DNA of 64,000 bases from positions 62,001-126,000 of the forward strand of contig NZ_JANQIM010000025.1 in the NCBI RefSeq assembly GCF_028282165.1. The letters are read 5' to 3'. Below the pieces are notes generated by a model, which ran no database searches, was not told the DNA's origin, and saw only the letters and a list, made by a program, of their open reading frames with translations. The position numbers and the translations under genes are program-made. Shown here in pieces: positions 43,625-53,639 of the stretch (within the stretch, counting starts at the first letter, position 1; every line of letters begins with the position of its first letter). Source of the stretch: Winogradskyella sp. GTDB lineage: Bacteria > Bacteroidota > Bacteroidia > Flavobacteriales > Flavobacteriaceae.

Positions 43625-43634
43625 CTTTAAATAT

Positions 43635-44138
43635 TTAATCACAGCATTCTTTTTTGCGCTTTTTCTTGGTAACTCTTAACATTTGACCATTTGATGAATC
43701 ATATTCAAATGTATATTTTTTACCTTCTAAAGGCTCGTAGATTTTACGATATTTCTTCCTTTCTGTGTTGTAAATTTTTAGCACAAAGAAATAGTTTTTT
43801 AACCAGCCTTGTTTAAAATCTATTTCATAATCATAATAATATGTCTCATCGTCACATACTTTAGAGTATTTGAGCGACATATCTATACTATTCACATTAT
43901 CACTTAACAAACTTTGATAGTCTGACTCTTTTATCGACAAATTACCTGCGTGATAGTCTGTGTAAAATGTATTTATAATATTTCCTTGGCTATCCTTTAC
44001 GGATATTTTTGGCGTTGTTGGTGTCGTCCAAATTTCATCATCAACCATAATGATAAAATCAAAGTTTTTGGCTTCCTGTGCTTTCATAAAATTCAAAGAA
44101 ATTAAAAAGACAAAATATGTTAACAATCTTCGTTTCAT
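43635..44138 (-). CDS. Small exported protein downstream of the RHS toxin-like gene; candidate immunity or partner
   Basis: This 167-aa protein has a signal peptide (MKRRLLTYFVFLISLNFMKA). The mature part is beta-rich (DFIIMVDDEIWTTPTTPKIS, YYYDYEIDFKQGWLKNYFF) and has a very basic tail (RVTKKKRKKECCD). It starts 6 bp after the RHS stop and shares its terminator, so it is cotranscribed. In polymorphic-toxin loci the gene after the toxin tip usually encodes immunity. Export would suit a toxin acting outside the cytoplasm, but this is inferred. The family is not recognised. Confidence 0.72.
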   Translation of the reverse strand: MKRRLLTYFVFLISLNFMKAQEAKNFDFIIMVDDEIWTTPTTPKISVKDSQGNIINTFYTDYHAGNLSIKESDYQSLLSDNVNSIDMSLKYSKVCDDETYYYDYEIDFKQGWLKNYFFVLKIYNTERKKYRKIYEPLEGKKYTFEYDSSNGQMLRVTKKKRKKECCD

Positions 44139-44144
44139 AGTGAT

Positions 44145-47100
44145 TTAGTTTTGTATTATTCTTTGTACAACTTTTTTCTTGAGGCTTACTGTTTGCTGAC
44201 CACTTCGGTTGTAAATTACTACTCCATTGGAACGTTTTGGCACACTTACTTTACCATCTGGGCCTCTTGTAACACTTCCTTCTTTTACCGTTCCTATTGG
44301 TCCAACTATAACGTTTGTGTCATAGTTCTTAAATACTGTTAAATCTGCTCCTGATGGTACACTTGCTGAATGAGGAAAAACTTGGTCTCCCACTTCCTGT
44401 ACTTTTGTCGGATGAGAATGTATTGTAGCTTCTACATCTGATGCGCTCTTACCTTCAGGCACACTTGGTAAATAAGTCGTAGCTGTTGAAACACCATCCT
44501 TTATAACTGGTTCGGTTCCTGTTGGTGCTTTTACTACAGTACCATCATTCATAACTATTGATGCCTCTTCTTTTAAACCGCCATTATCTATTTGACGGTC
44601 GAGTACATTTACAGATTCTGTTAATACTGCATCGCTTGGTAATTGTTGAGCTGAACTTACATCAGATACTTGTGTAGTACCACCTGCTTTATCAGTCTTT
44701 TTAATGGACTTAACTTCTTTCTTATCAGTTACAACATATTTTTTACCGTCGTCTATACCATCTGTCCCAATCTTTTTTCCATTCTTATCAAAGAAGTCTC
44801 CAAAACCTTCAGCGAACATTCCGTCTGGGTCAATGAAATATATTGGATTGTTCCAAGCAAAATTATACGGACTAAACCTGCGCATCTGTTCTGCCAATGG
44901 GTCTATCTGCCACCATCTTCCAATCGCTGGGTCGTAATTCCTTGCACCATAATCGTACATATCAAGACCAAGTTCATCGTTAAGTTCCTTGCCGTTATAC
45001 TTGAACTTCGAAGCCGCACTGTTAACATTCGCACTCACCACATCGTTGTAACCTCGGTGAAGAAGCCCAAAAGGATAATAGTTGTGTTCTTCAACAATCT
45101 CAATAGCCATATCTGGGTTAGCCCTACGTATTACCAGTTCATCGTACCAAACCCTACCATCACCATTGTTATCTATCCTAAGGTTGATTCTACTCATGTT
45201 AGAGGGGACAGTTACCCGTTTTTCAAGATATACCCATCTACCTTTTGAAGTCACCCAGCCCGAAAATTCCCAGGCCGTAGCATACCCAGTTTCTTCTGGA
45301 GTGCTCATTAGCAACAGCATTTCAGCACTATTATTGCCTATATTTTCCAAATACACCCATGCAGACATAATATAGTCCGTATCAACAGTATTGCTTATGG
45401 GTATCCAATCGTCACTGTGCGTAGCGCGCTCATTTGAATTGCCATAAGGGTCAAGACGCCCAGAATAATTGCCTCTAAACTTAAAACTGCTGTCAAAAGC
45501 ACTTAACGGCCAGCCCCAACCGCTCATTGAGCTTGAGTTATCCCAGCCTGTTGCAGACTCAAAACCGTCACTCCATATGACTGTACTGCCTCCTGTTATT
45601 TGCCCATCGGCATTATTGTCCTTATAGCTTAGACGAATATTACCCAAATGGTCCCTATACTGGTAGATGTAATCATATCCAAAAGTACCATTAGGTTCTA
45701 CATAGCCCTCTGGATGGTTAAAGAACTTGAGTTCTAGTGGCATACTATGTCCTTGTTCATAGATATAGTTACCCGCGTAATAAGTAAACTTGGAACTTGA
45801 CGTACTACTTAACCACACCTCCTTAGATTGTTTAACACCGGTAGCATCATAAATATATGTAATTGCTCCCTCACCTTGAGTTCCGTTAATAGAAATACTG
45901 GTTGGTAGGTTAAGATGGTTGTAAACAATAGTGGTGATACCCTTATTGAAATCCGATATCATGTTACCATGGGTGTCATAGATATAATCATTACCGATGG
46001 TGTTACCATCCACAAAGCCTCCGAGTCCATTGGCGGTAGCGTTATTATTACTATCACTTACACTCAAGAGTTTGTTTCCCTCATCATAAGTATAGGTTAG
46101 GTTATCCATACTTGTGCTACTGTTACTATTGGTTGGACTTTGGGCATATCTGACCATACGTTCTATATTTCCGTTTCTGTCATAATTATCTATATAACTA
46201 GTAAATTTACTATTATAATTGTGACTTTGAGCATAGTAAGCACTAGTAAAGCGATTCAAAGCGTCATAACGATAACTGTAGTGTCTCAATTCACTGTCAA
46301 TGTTATCCGTTTTCCAATAAGCATGGCTTATGTTACCATTATAGAGTGGTTGGTTATACATCGATGATGTTGATGGACCATTGGGTTGATTATAGTTGAG
46401 ACCAAAGCTAAACAGGTCATTCTCACTGTGCATGGTTACGGGGTCGTTGATACCTTTTAGCCAGCCACGGATGTTATAAGAGTAATCGATATTCTGTAGG
46501 CGTTGTTGATTCTCTCTACCACCAACACCCTTACTTACCACTTGCCCAAGCTCGTCATAAGTGTTTTGAACAATGACTTCGTCCTGCAGGGCGTTATTGA
46601 TGTTTTGCTTATGTAATACAAGCCGGTTGACATGATCATACTCAAACTTATCGACTATTGTAATAGAATTGAGTCCTGACTTTTGGTGTATAGTTGTACT
46701 CTCAACTACTTTACCTAAAAAGTCCAATTTATGTTTCACTTTGTCTACAGCACCTAAGTAGGTGTTGTTGCTGTAGGTGTAAATTGGTCGAGCTTTGTCG
46801 TCATAATAATTCACAATAGTAATCCAGTCGTTAGTCTCTAATACCTTGCTCTTAGTCCCTGTAGTTAAACCTTGGACGTTGGTCGTCGGCGTAATGCCAT
46901 AGGTGTCCTCGGAAGAACCGCCAGCAAGATCAAATGTATAATCATCGTAATAACTAACGGTATGGACTTCAATAATATTGGTATCTGGAAAAGCATCGCT
47001 AGTGTAATACAATGTAGTACCATCACTTAGAGTGGTAGGAGATGATACCCTTGTTTCATGCAGTGTGGAGCTATTGTCTACCAACTGCTGCATGGCACTC

Positions 47101-49106
47101 CTTGTGTCATCTGCATAATCACATATTCCTGTGTAGACGACACGTCCAAAAATATCGTATTTAGTAAATAGCCATTGTTCTTCATTGAGGGGGTTTCTGG
47201 TCAATACCGGACGGTTCAATTTGTCATAAACAATGTATTCCCAAGCCTTTCCCGGTATCTTCTTTTCAATAAGGCGATTTCGCTGATCATATTTGTACTG
47301 ATAAGCCAAAGCGTTTAAATCTGTCAAAGTAAGATCGGGGCTACTGATATTAAACGCTCCCAAATTAGCTTCGAGTTGTAGATAAAAGCTATTATTAATG
47401 GTTAATGTACCTGTTGGAAAATCCGAGTTGAGATGAAGTTGATTATTCTGAATCGTTGCAGATACATTTAATTGCTGACTAATACCATTAGTATCTGTAT
47501 AGCTTAAACTACCTGTGAGAGTTATGTTAGGCAAATCAACCCCAAGAGGTAGATCCATCGCATAGCCTTGCTTAAATGTGACTTCTATATTGGGATTGGA
47601 CCATGAGAATCCATTATAATAAAGCAATACTTGTTTTGTAATACTGTTAAAATATATATTCCCCCATGCGTACTCAAGAACGTACCCTGATAGTAAAAGG
47701 TCTATTGAGGTAACAGGAATTTGTTGTGAAGGCGCATCGGTCTGCCAAAAGTCGAGATAGGTGGCCATTTTTGGAGGCAATACATAAGTAAGGTTTCCAA
47801 AATCGTCATACACATAATAGGTATCGTGCTGCTTACCCCGATTAAAAGTACGTTTCAAAATAACCTGCTCTAGCTTATTTTTATATTCCTCTGTGGTATG
47901 ATCCTTAGGATATTGCTGTCCAGATTGCCAATTTTCGTCCTTAATCACCGACTTATATAGTTTATTTGAGGAATATACAACCCCATTATCAATCAATTGA
48001 GGGGCTTCTGTATTGCCTCCAATAAAACCTACATCAAATCTTCTAACGGCATCTTCGGTTATATTGGCCTGATAACCAAATTTTATAGTATGATTGTTGT
48101 CCAGAGACCAATCAGATCCAGGCGCAGCTTGCTCCAATACCCGATTTAAGCGTGAATCCTCAAGGATTTTTTCACTGTAGGGATTAGGCGTATTTTCGTA
48201 TTTTTCAACATCGTAAAAACTGTATAACTCGGTTAAAGGATTGTTATAGATTTGACCATTAGATGTATTTGTAACCGCATAGGGTAAATAGGTTTGAACA
48301 ATCCTTCCGAAATCATCATATACTATTGGGGAAATAATATCCTCTGCCTGTCCTCCAGCGTTCATGGCTATTTCTTGTTTGGGTCTTCCTAAGCCATCAA
48401 AATATTGAACAGACTTAATAGAAGGAACAGCTTCGTTGATCACAAAATCTACAGGAGCTTGGGGTTCAATAGTTAAGACATAGTTTTCATTGCTCATTTG
48501 AGGTAATGGCGATACTGAATTACAAAAATCCTGCAAGGTAATTATAGCTGAGCTGCCAATGGTTTCGTCAGTATCTTGAGTACTACCAGAAGAAGAACTA
48601 TTGATAAGGTAATATTCTATATTACCCGATGTTTCCACCTTATAAATTTCACCGGTTATTAGAAACTCTGAGGTCCATATCTTGGCCTTTATGCCGGAAT
48701 TAGCTATAGGAGGGTAATCACAATAGGCAGAAGCACCAGCTTCGGTATTACCGAGATACTTCAAATAGTGCAACTTATATGTCGGTTCTGATTCACAAAA
48801 GTCTTGTAAGGTTATGGTTGAAGAACCACTAATTCGCTCATCAAAATCCCTATTACTAGCAGAACTGACAACATAGTAATACGAAATGGTTCCTGAACTT
48901 GTTTCTACTTTATATATCTCTCCTATTACTATTGAGAGCGTCGTTGTTATTCTATATTTCAACCCACCGCTTAGTTGTTGACCGCAAAACTGACTGGCAC
49001 TTTGCTCTGTGCTGCCTAAGTACTCAAGATAACGATATACGTAGTTTTGCGAAAAAACTAAGAACGAAAATGTCAAAAAAAACATGGATGTTATTAATCT
49101 TTTCAT
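44145..49106 (-). CDS. RHS/YD-repeat protein with DUF6443 region and C-terminal JAMM/JAB metallo-domain
   Basis: This 1653-aa protein starts with a signal peptide, then two copies of an ~85-aa module (each with YLG(S/N)TE, GEIYKVET and TITLQDFC). A DUF6443-like segment (SVQYFDGLGRPKQEIAM) follows, then many YD repeats. A carbohydrate-binding-like insert (about 1195-1330) precedes the RHS core (YDYGARNYDPAIGRWWQIDPLAEQ, quoted in part; about 1387), ending IDPDGMF. The variable tip then carries ATIHSHP (about residue 1562) and PSGADLTVF, the H-x-H...S-x2-D zinc pattern of JAB/MPN peptidases. This is probably a secreted polymorphic-toxin-like protein. Confidence 0.9.
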   Translation of the reverse strand: MKRLITSMFFLTFSFLVFSQNYVYRYLEYLGSTEQSASQFCGQQLSGGLKYRITTTLSIVIGEIYKVETSSGTISYYYVVSSASNRDFDERISGSSTITLQDFCESEPTYKLHYLKYLGNTEAGASAYCDYPPIANSGIKAKIWTSEFLITGEIYKVETSGNIEYYLINSSSSGSTQDTDETIGSSAIITLQDFCNSVSPLPQMSNENYVLTIEPQAPVDFVINEAVPSIKSVQYFDGLGRPKQEIAMNAGGQAEDIISPIVYDDFGRIVQTYLPYAVTNTSNGQIYNNPLTELYSFYDVEKYENTPNPYSEKILEDSRLNRVLEQAAPGSDWSLDNNHTIKFGYQANITEDAVRRFDVGFIGGNTEAPQLIDNGVVYSSNKLYKSVIKDENWQSGQQYPKDHTTEEYKNKLEQVILKRTFNRGKQHDTYYVYDDFGNLTYVLPPKMATYLDFWQTDAPSQQIPVTSIDLLLSGYVLEYAWGNIYFNSITKQVLLYYNGFSWSNPNIEVTFKQGYAMDLPLGVDLPNITLTGSLSYTDTNGISQQLNVSATIQNNQLHLNSDFPTGTLTINNSFYLQLEANLGAFNISSPDLTLTDLNALAYQYKYDQRNRLIEKKIPGKAWEYIVYDKLNRPVLTRNPLNEEQWLFTKYDIFGRVVYTGICDYADDTRSAMQQLVDNSSTLHETRVSSPTTLSDGTTLYYTSDAFPDTNIIEVHTVSYYDDYTFDLAGGSSEDTYGITPTTNVQGLTTGTKSKVLETNDWITIVNYYDDKARPIYTYSNNTYLGAVDKVKHKLDFLGKVVESTTIHQKSGLNSITIVDKFEYDHVNRLVLHKQNINNALQDEVIVQNTYDELGQVVSKGVGGRENQQRLQNIDYSYNIRGWLKGINDPVTMHSENDLFSFGLNYNQPNGPSTSSMYNQPLYNGNISHAYWKTDNIDSELRHYSYRYDALNRFTSAYYAQSHNYNSKFTSYIDNYDRNGNIERMVRYAQSPTNSNSSTSMDNLTYTYDEGNKLLSVSDSNNNATANGLGGFVDGNTIGNDYIYDTHGNMISDFNKGITTIVYNHLNLPTSISINGTQGEGAITYIYDATGVKQSKEVWLSSTSSSKFTYYAGNYIYEQGHSMPLELKFFNHPEGYVEPNGTFGYDYIYQYRDHLGNIRLSYKDNNADGQITGGSTVIWSDGFESATGWDNSSSMSGWGWPLSAFDSSFKFRGNYSGRLDPYGNSNERATHSDDWIPISNTVDTDYIMSAWVYLENIGNNSAEMLLLMSTPEETGYATAWEFSGWVTSKGRWVYLEKRVTVPSNMSRINLRIDNNGDGRVWYDELVIRRANPDMAIEIVEEHNYYPFGLLHRGYNDVVSANVNSAASKFKYNGKELNDELGLDMYDYGARNYDPAIGRWWQIDPLAEQMRRFSPYNFAWNNPIYFIDPDGMFAEGFGDFFDKNGKKIGTDGIDDGKKYVVTDKKEVKSIKKTDKAGGTTQVSDVSSAQQLPSDAVLTESVNVLDRQIDNGGLKEEASIVMNDGTVVKAPTGTEPVIKDGVSTATTYLPSVPEGKSASDVEATIHSHPTKVQEVGDQVFPHSASVPSGADLTVFKNYDTNVIVGPIGTVKEGSVTRGPDGKVSVPKRSNGVVIYNRSGQQTVSLKKKVVQRIIQN

Positions 49107-49127
49107 TTTTAAGTATTGTTAAGTTTG

Positions 49128-52100
49128 TTATTGATCTTTATACCCATATTTAAATGCCTTTAGCACTTTTTGGTCATGATCTAAAATATATTCCAGCCTA
49201 TCAAAATCATCATATCTATAGAACGTTTTTCGTCCCCTTTTATCTATCATAAGCTTAATGCCCACTAGAGGATCATAGATATAGGCTTCAACATTGGCAT
49301 TTGGGAAGCTTGTCCTAAGGCCGTTTGCAGCCGAAACGATACCGTTTTCATTTCCAGAATCAATAGAGTCAAGCTGATATGTTGTCAGTGATGCTATAGC
49401 TTCATCATAACTAACACCTTCAATCTTAATGATAGGATAATTGTTGTTATAACCCCAAATTTGGGATGTTACAAGGCCTTGAGGAGGATAAAACTGTAAC
49501 AGATTACCAAATGTATCATACTTATCAATAATCAAATTTTCATAAGATTGAGAGGTTCCCTTTTGAGATGTCACCTTGTGCAATTGAGTATTAAACCCCG
49601 CGCCAAAACGCTTGTATTCAAATTCCTGTCTCGATAGCAATACACCAGACTTAAAATATTCTGATTTCACGGGCCTGTTGATTTGCCCGTTATCAATCAA
49701 AAACTGGTTATCATTCTCAGAAGGAACTTCAAAAGCATAAGTCAGGTGGTTTTTATGCATAGCATTATTACTATCCATTGACTCAATTTGTTTTATAAGC
49801 AGATAATTATCGTCGTATTCCAATTCTTTGATCTGAGTAATACCATCAATAATGTTGGTCTCTTTTACAAGCAAAGGTTTTAACAAGGGCTCTAGTTCAT
49901 TAACCGTAAAAAAAGTAACACCGCATGTAATTTCATCAATAGTTGGAGTGGCGTTACGGATGTACTGTCCGTTACTTTTCCATGTCAACGACCCTGGTAC
50001 CAGTTCTCTGATAGCGTATTTTTGAGAAGAATCATCATTGTTATACACATAAGAATGCGTAAAAGCAGATTGTATGGAATTTATGGTCTTGTTTTCTAAT
50101 GGGGATAAAGAATATTCATATGAGCTTTTTGAAGCAACAGAACCATCTGATGCATAATTCTCTACTCTTTCTATATAACCATTAAAACGACCTCTAGTTC
50201 CAAACTGGTCGCGGTCTGGAAAAGGATATATATCATACCCCTGGATTTCAAGCAGTCCATATGATAAAGAAAAAACATCCCAAGTGTTAAAAGCCGTATT
50301 TCCAACTATGGTCCAAGGAACCAATGGTACATTCGGTTCTATATATTGAAACTCAGACGACGTACCACCTGACATTTGAACAAGTGTTCTATTGTCTTCA
50401 TAATGATTAAACTGCCTTGAGCGATTTATGAGATTAGTTTCGTCATTAATTGATTGTACAGATTCTTCAACTTCTTTATATAAGACTTCTCTTCCTTTAT
50501 AATCCCGTGTTGGCCCTAAAGGATAATTAGAAACTTTTATCAGTTTTTTTAAGACAATTTGCTTATCATAAGTTGTAATCAATGGGTTATCTCCGCTTGC
50601 AAATGGCACTCCCCTTTTAAACAAACCATTTGAAGAATTATAAGAAACGATATTGGATAAGTCTTTCGGATGATACCAAATATCTTCCATAGCTGCCATA
50701 TCAATATCATTATCATAACCATCGTTACTAATGTATGCAAAAGACGGTCTATACATTATAACTCCAGAGCTTTGACTCGGATTGGATTTGATTGAATAAG
50801 TATATTTTTTGATTCGTTTTTTAGTATTGTCATTGTCAAAATAATTTAGCCGGGATACCCTAAGACCAGGACCTTCAACATTCGGAATAAGAGCTAGATC
50901 ATCGTAATATGTATTACTCTCATATTCTATTTCCAAATAGCCCTTTGTTGGAAAATTGATACGTTGCAAAGTACCTGATTTGATAGTACCTTCATCAATA
51001 AACCTAAGGTTACCTTCAAATACAAAATGATTAGCGTTAGCAGGTTGTGTGTACATGATTTTATGACCTGTAGGATTATCTGGAGCCACAAAAAACTGTG
51101 GAAATGATGGATGTTCTGTTGTTCCTGGGTGTTTTGCGTAACCCCAAAGATCTTGATACTTGGCCTCATTCTTTGGCCCTAATAGGCTTGGAGTCGTGTA
51201 ATCAAAAGTATAAGAATGCTCATACCTGGAATCTGTGACAGATTTTAGAAACATACGTTTTCTTAAGTGTTGATTTAAGGATGCGTATTGGGATGTTATA
51301 ACCTCTTTATCCAAGGTAAACGATCTTTTTACCGGATGACCGAAGGTCATTTTATCCTTTATAAGAACTTCCTTAAGATTAGTCCGTGCTCCAGATTCTA
51401 CATCTACCCTATCAGTACTGTCATAATTAAACTCTATGATGCTCACAGGTGTTTCTATTGAGGTTAACTCATAAGTAGTTGCTCTTTTATTTACAAAATG
51501 ATCGTTCTCCGCTAAAGGGTGCCACATAGGCATTAGATTGTAACGATGCCCTTTATATTCTCCTGTATGCGTTCTAGACACTTCTGTTTTATGATTATAG
51601 ATTACCTCATTATAATTAAAACTAATGGTCTCTTGGTTAGGAAGTACGATTAAAGAAATTTTCCATTCAGTTGTACTGGAAGTCTCTAAGCCCCATTGTA
51701 CAGCCTTATGCCCTAAACGTGTTCCTGTTTCTTCGGTATGTACACCCATTACTACATTATTATCCATATAAGAATGCAGATACTCACTATCGGCTATAGT
51801 GTACTTGTTAAAGTGATATTTTATTCCCTCTTTGTCAGTAATAATGAACTTGTTTATTCCTAATGCTATATGTGGGTTTGAAGAATGTGGTCCAGTTGTT
51901 ATGTAAGTTTCACCTGTATCAGGATTATACGTTTCAGATATTATTCTCGATTTACTCGTATGGCTTTTATTCCATTTTCTAAATAATGGAATATCTTCAA
52001 CAAAGAATTGAATTGTGTACCCTTTTTCATCTAATGGTACAGCAGTATAGAGTTGCTGCATCCGATCTCTATGAGATAGACTTCCATTGGTAGAATAAAA

Positions 52101-52928
52101 AGGATCGAGCGTATACTCTGGCAATGGCACTTCCTTTTCCTGTAGCATAAATGAGAAGTCCATATCCCCAAACGACACCTTAAAAATGTCTCTCTCAAAG
52201 TCATTATTTCCCCTGTTGGAATTGTACTTATGCTCATGAAAAAACCATTTTACCGAATCAAAATAATCGGTAGCGTAAGCTAATTCACCATATTGACCCC
52301 ACCAGCGCTTTGGATAATGGTACATATAATAAGGTGTTCCTAGTTTTCTTATAGAGCCATTAAATATTGGGTGACCAAAAACACTCGTTTGAGAGGAAAA
52401 TGCAAGATACTTCTCGGTATTTATAGTAGTATAGGCAAACATTCCATAATTAGCGGGAATAATCCCACTATTTAATGGAAATCTATACATTCTTCCAGTA
52501 AATGCATTCGCAGATTGGTAAATACTTGATCCTTCATTAGTTCCTAAATCGTCAGGCATACCCTTAACATGCCTTGTTATGGATCCTCCCGCTACTAGAC
52601 TCCAATCTACACCAATTGTAGATAAATACTCATACATTTTGACTCCTGAGGTAGAGTAGTTAATTCCTATGGGCAATTCTATAAACTTATCCTTATAGGT
52701 GTAAAACGGTATAGTAAAATCAAATTTACCTGTAGTTTTATTTACACTCCCCATGGTAGAATAGTCCAAGAATTTGTAAACTTCTGGGGCTTTTTCAAAA
52801 GTTCTTGTCTGGTCTCTTTGAAAAAGCTTAAATGGTTCATCATATCCTATTACCCTTTCTTGTGCATAGCCCATGCATATAGCACCAAGAAATAGAATGA
52901 ATTTCAATAACTTAAAATATCTTATCAT
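49128..52928 (-). CDS. Large secreted YD-repeat partner protein of the RHS locus
   Basis: This 1266-aa protein has a signal peptide (ending near GYAQ, residue 23). The N-terminal domain resembles the beta-rich start of SpvB/TcB-type shells (TTGKFDFTIPFYTYKDKFIE, YSTSGVKMYEYL, GVDWSLVAGGSITR). A long beta-rich body follows, and the C-terminus ends in a YD repeat (YRYDDFDRLEYILDHDQK, then FKYGY). It lies 21 bp upstream of the 1653-aa RHS gene. Such pairs, often one encapsulating shell and one toxin carrier, are common in Bacteroidota. It has no toxin tip of its own. Confidence 0.85.
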   Translation of the reverse strand: MIRYFKLLKFILFLGAICMGYAQERVIGYDEPFKLFQRDQTRTFEKAPEVYKFLDYSTMGSVNKTTGKFDFTIPFYTYKDKFIELPIGINYSTSGVKMYEYLSTIGVDWSLVAGGSITRHVKGMPDDLGTNEGSSIYQSANAFTGRMYRFPLNSGIIPANYGMFAYTTINTEKYLAFSSQTSVFGHPIFNGSIRKLGTPYYMYHYPKRWWGQYGELAYATDYFDSVKWFFHEHKYNSNRGNNDFERDIFKVSFGDMDFSFMLQEKEVPLPEYTLDPFYSTNGSLSHRDRMQQLYTAVPLDEKGYTIQFFVEDIPLFRKWNKSHTSKSRIISETYNPDTGETYITTGPHSSNPHIALGINKFIITDKEGIKYHFNKYTIADSEYLHSYMDNNVVMGVHTEETGTRLGHKAVQWGLETSSTTEWKISLIVLPNQETISFNYNEVIYNHKTEVSRTHTGEYKGHRYNLMPMWHPLAENDHFVNKRATTYELTSIETPVSIIEFNYDSTDRVDVESGARTNLKEVLIKDKMTFGHPVKRSFTLDKEVITSQYASLNQHLRKRMFLKSVTDSRYEHSYTFDYTTPSLLGPKNEAKYQDLWGYAKHPGTTEHPSFPQFFVAPDNPTGHKIMYTQPANANHFVFEGNLRFIDEGTIKSGTLQRINFPTKGYLEIEYESNTYYDDLALIPNVEGPGLRVSRLNYFDNDNTKKRIKKYTYSIKSNPSQSSGVIMYRPSFAYISNDGYDNDIDMAAMEDIWYHPKDLSNIVSYNSSNGLFKRGVPFASGDNPLITTYDKQIVLKKLIKVSNYPLGPTRDYKGREVLYKEVEESVQSINDETNLINRSRQFNHYEDNRTLVQMSGGTSSEFQYIEPNVPLVPWTIVGNTAFNTWDVFSLSYGLLEIQGYDIYPFPDRDQFGTRGRFNGYIERVENYASDGSVASKSSYEYSLSPLENKTINSIQSAFTHSYVYNNDDSSQKYAIRELVPGSLTWKSNGQYIRNATPTIDEITCGVTFFTVNELEPLLKPLLVKETNIIDGITQIKELEYDDNYLLIKQIESMDSNNAMHKNHLTYAFEVPSENDNQFLIDNGQINRPVKSEYFKSGVLLSRQEFEYKRFGAGFNTQLHKVTSQKGTSQSYENLIIDKYDTFGNLLQFYPPQGLVTSQIWGYNNNYPIIKIEGVSYDEAIASLTTYQLDSIDSGNENGIVSAANGLRTSFPNANVEAYIYDPLVGIKLMIDKRGRKTFYRYDDFDRLEYILDHDQKVLKAFKYGYKDQ

Positions 52929-52939
52929 GATTATATTAT

Positions 52940-53146
52940 TTACGGATTGGTAAAAATGGATGAAATACCTTGAGGATTAACATCCCATGTAATAAATGTT
53001 CTTCTGCTATTACTTAAAGGAATTAGCCCGTGATTACTTTTTAAAATCTGATTAAATGAGATATGAAAAGGGAAAATAGACCTTACAGGAAAACCTAATC
53101 CAAAAAAGGCAGATAAGTGTAAAAAATTTAAATAATACCTTAGCAT
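52940..53146 (-). CDS. Possible small ORF upstream of the RHS locus
   Basis: This is a 68-aa frame with a hydrophobic N-terminus (YYLNFLHLSAFFGLGF) and no clear family. It ends 12 bp before the large YD-repeat gene and points the same way. Composition is not clearly protein-like, and it may be a remnant of a longer gene or a chance frame. Confidence 0.25.
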   Translation of the reverse strand: MLRYYLNFLHLSAFFGLGFPVRSIFPFHISFNQILKSNHGLIPLSNSRRTFITWDVNPQGISSIFTNP

Positions 53147-53639
53147 TTTATAAAAACCAGAATAATATGTAATTTCTTACAATCAAATATCTGTAATTAC
53201 ATGTAAAATTTTTATGATAAACATCATGTTTTCAAAATTTTAAGCCGATTATAGTATTAAGAGATTGTAAAGTAAAAAATTAGAAGGTATCGCCTACAAA
53301 ACGTTGAGTTAATTCAATAGTTATTCATATGCTCTAATTACCTGCTTATCCAGTTAAATACTATGATGGTATAAGGGTAATTGCCTATTGGAGCTTTAAT
53401 CTTACAACCCAAAGATATTGAGTTTAGATTCGATCTCGCTACATACAAGTAAGAGTCCAGTATCCTTAATATTGAATTTTTTGCATAATGCATTAAAGCT
53501 TGTCCAAAGTAGATAAAAAAAATTGCAATGTCATAACATTGAAGCTTTAAAAGCAGTTGACTAAAAAAATATTCAAAAAAAGTGATCTGACTTTTTTGCT
53601 TTTTTATTATTTTAATGATTATACCTTTTCATTTCTTAC
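53147..53639. other. AT-rich intergenic stretch with a decayed tRNA-end copy
   Basis: No credible gene. It contains the tRNA 3'-end relic (53431-53505) and AT-rich DNA that should hold the divergent promoters for the RHS locus and the LamG gene. No full TTTG-N19-TAnnTTTG promoter was found by eye. Confidence 0.6.
53431..53505 (+). repeat. Decayed direct repeat copy 3: tRNA-Met 3' end
   Basis: CGATCTCGCTACA (53431-53443) is identical to the tRNA 3' end. The rest follows the order of copy 1 with drift (AAGAGTCCAG, ATATTGAATTTTTTGCAT, TAAAGCTTG). It marks the far edge of the block that begins at the tRNA. Confidence 0.65.

Noticed and set aside
44151-46367. Several forward ORFs inside the RHS region
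   Set aside because: They are antisense shadows of the long minus-strand RHS gene with Ile/Ser/Val-biased composition and no family resemblance.
40512-53430. Prophage or conjugative element in the tRNA-flanked block
   Set aside because: No integrase, relaxase, capsid or transfer genes are visible; only the flanking repeats suggest past integration.
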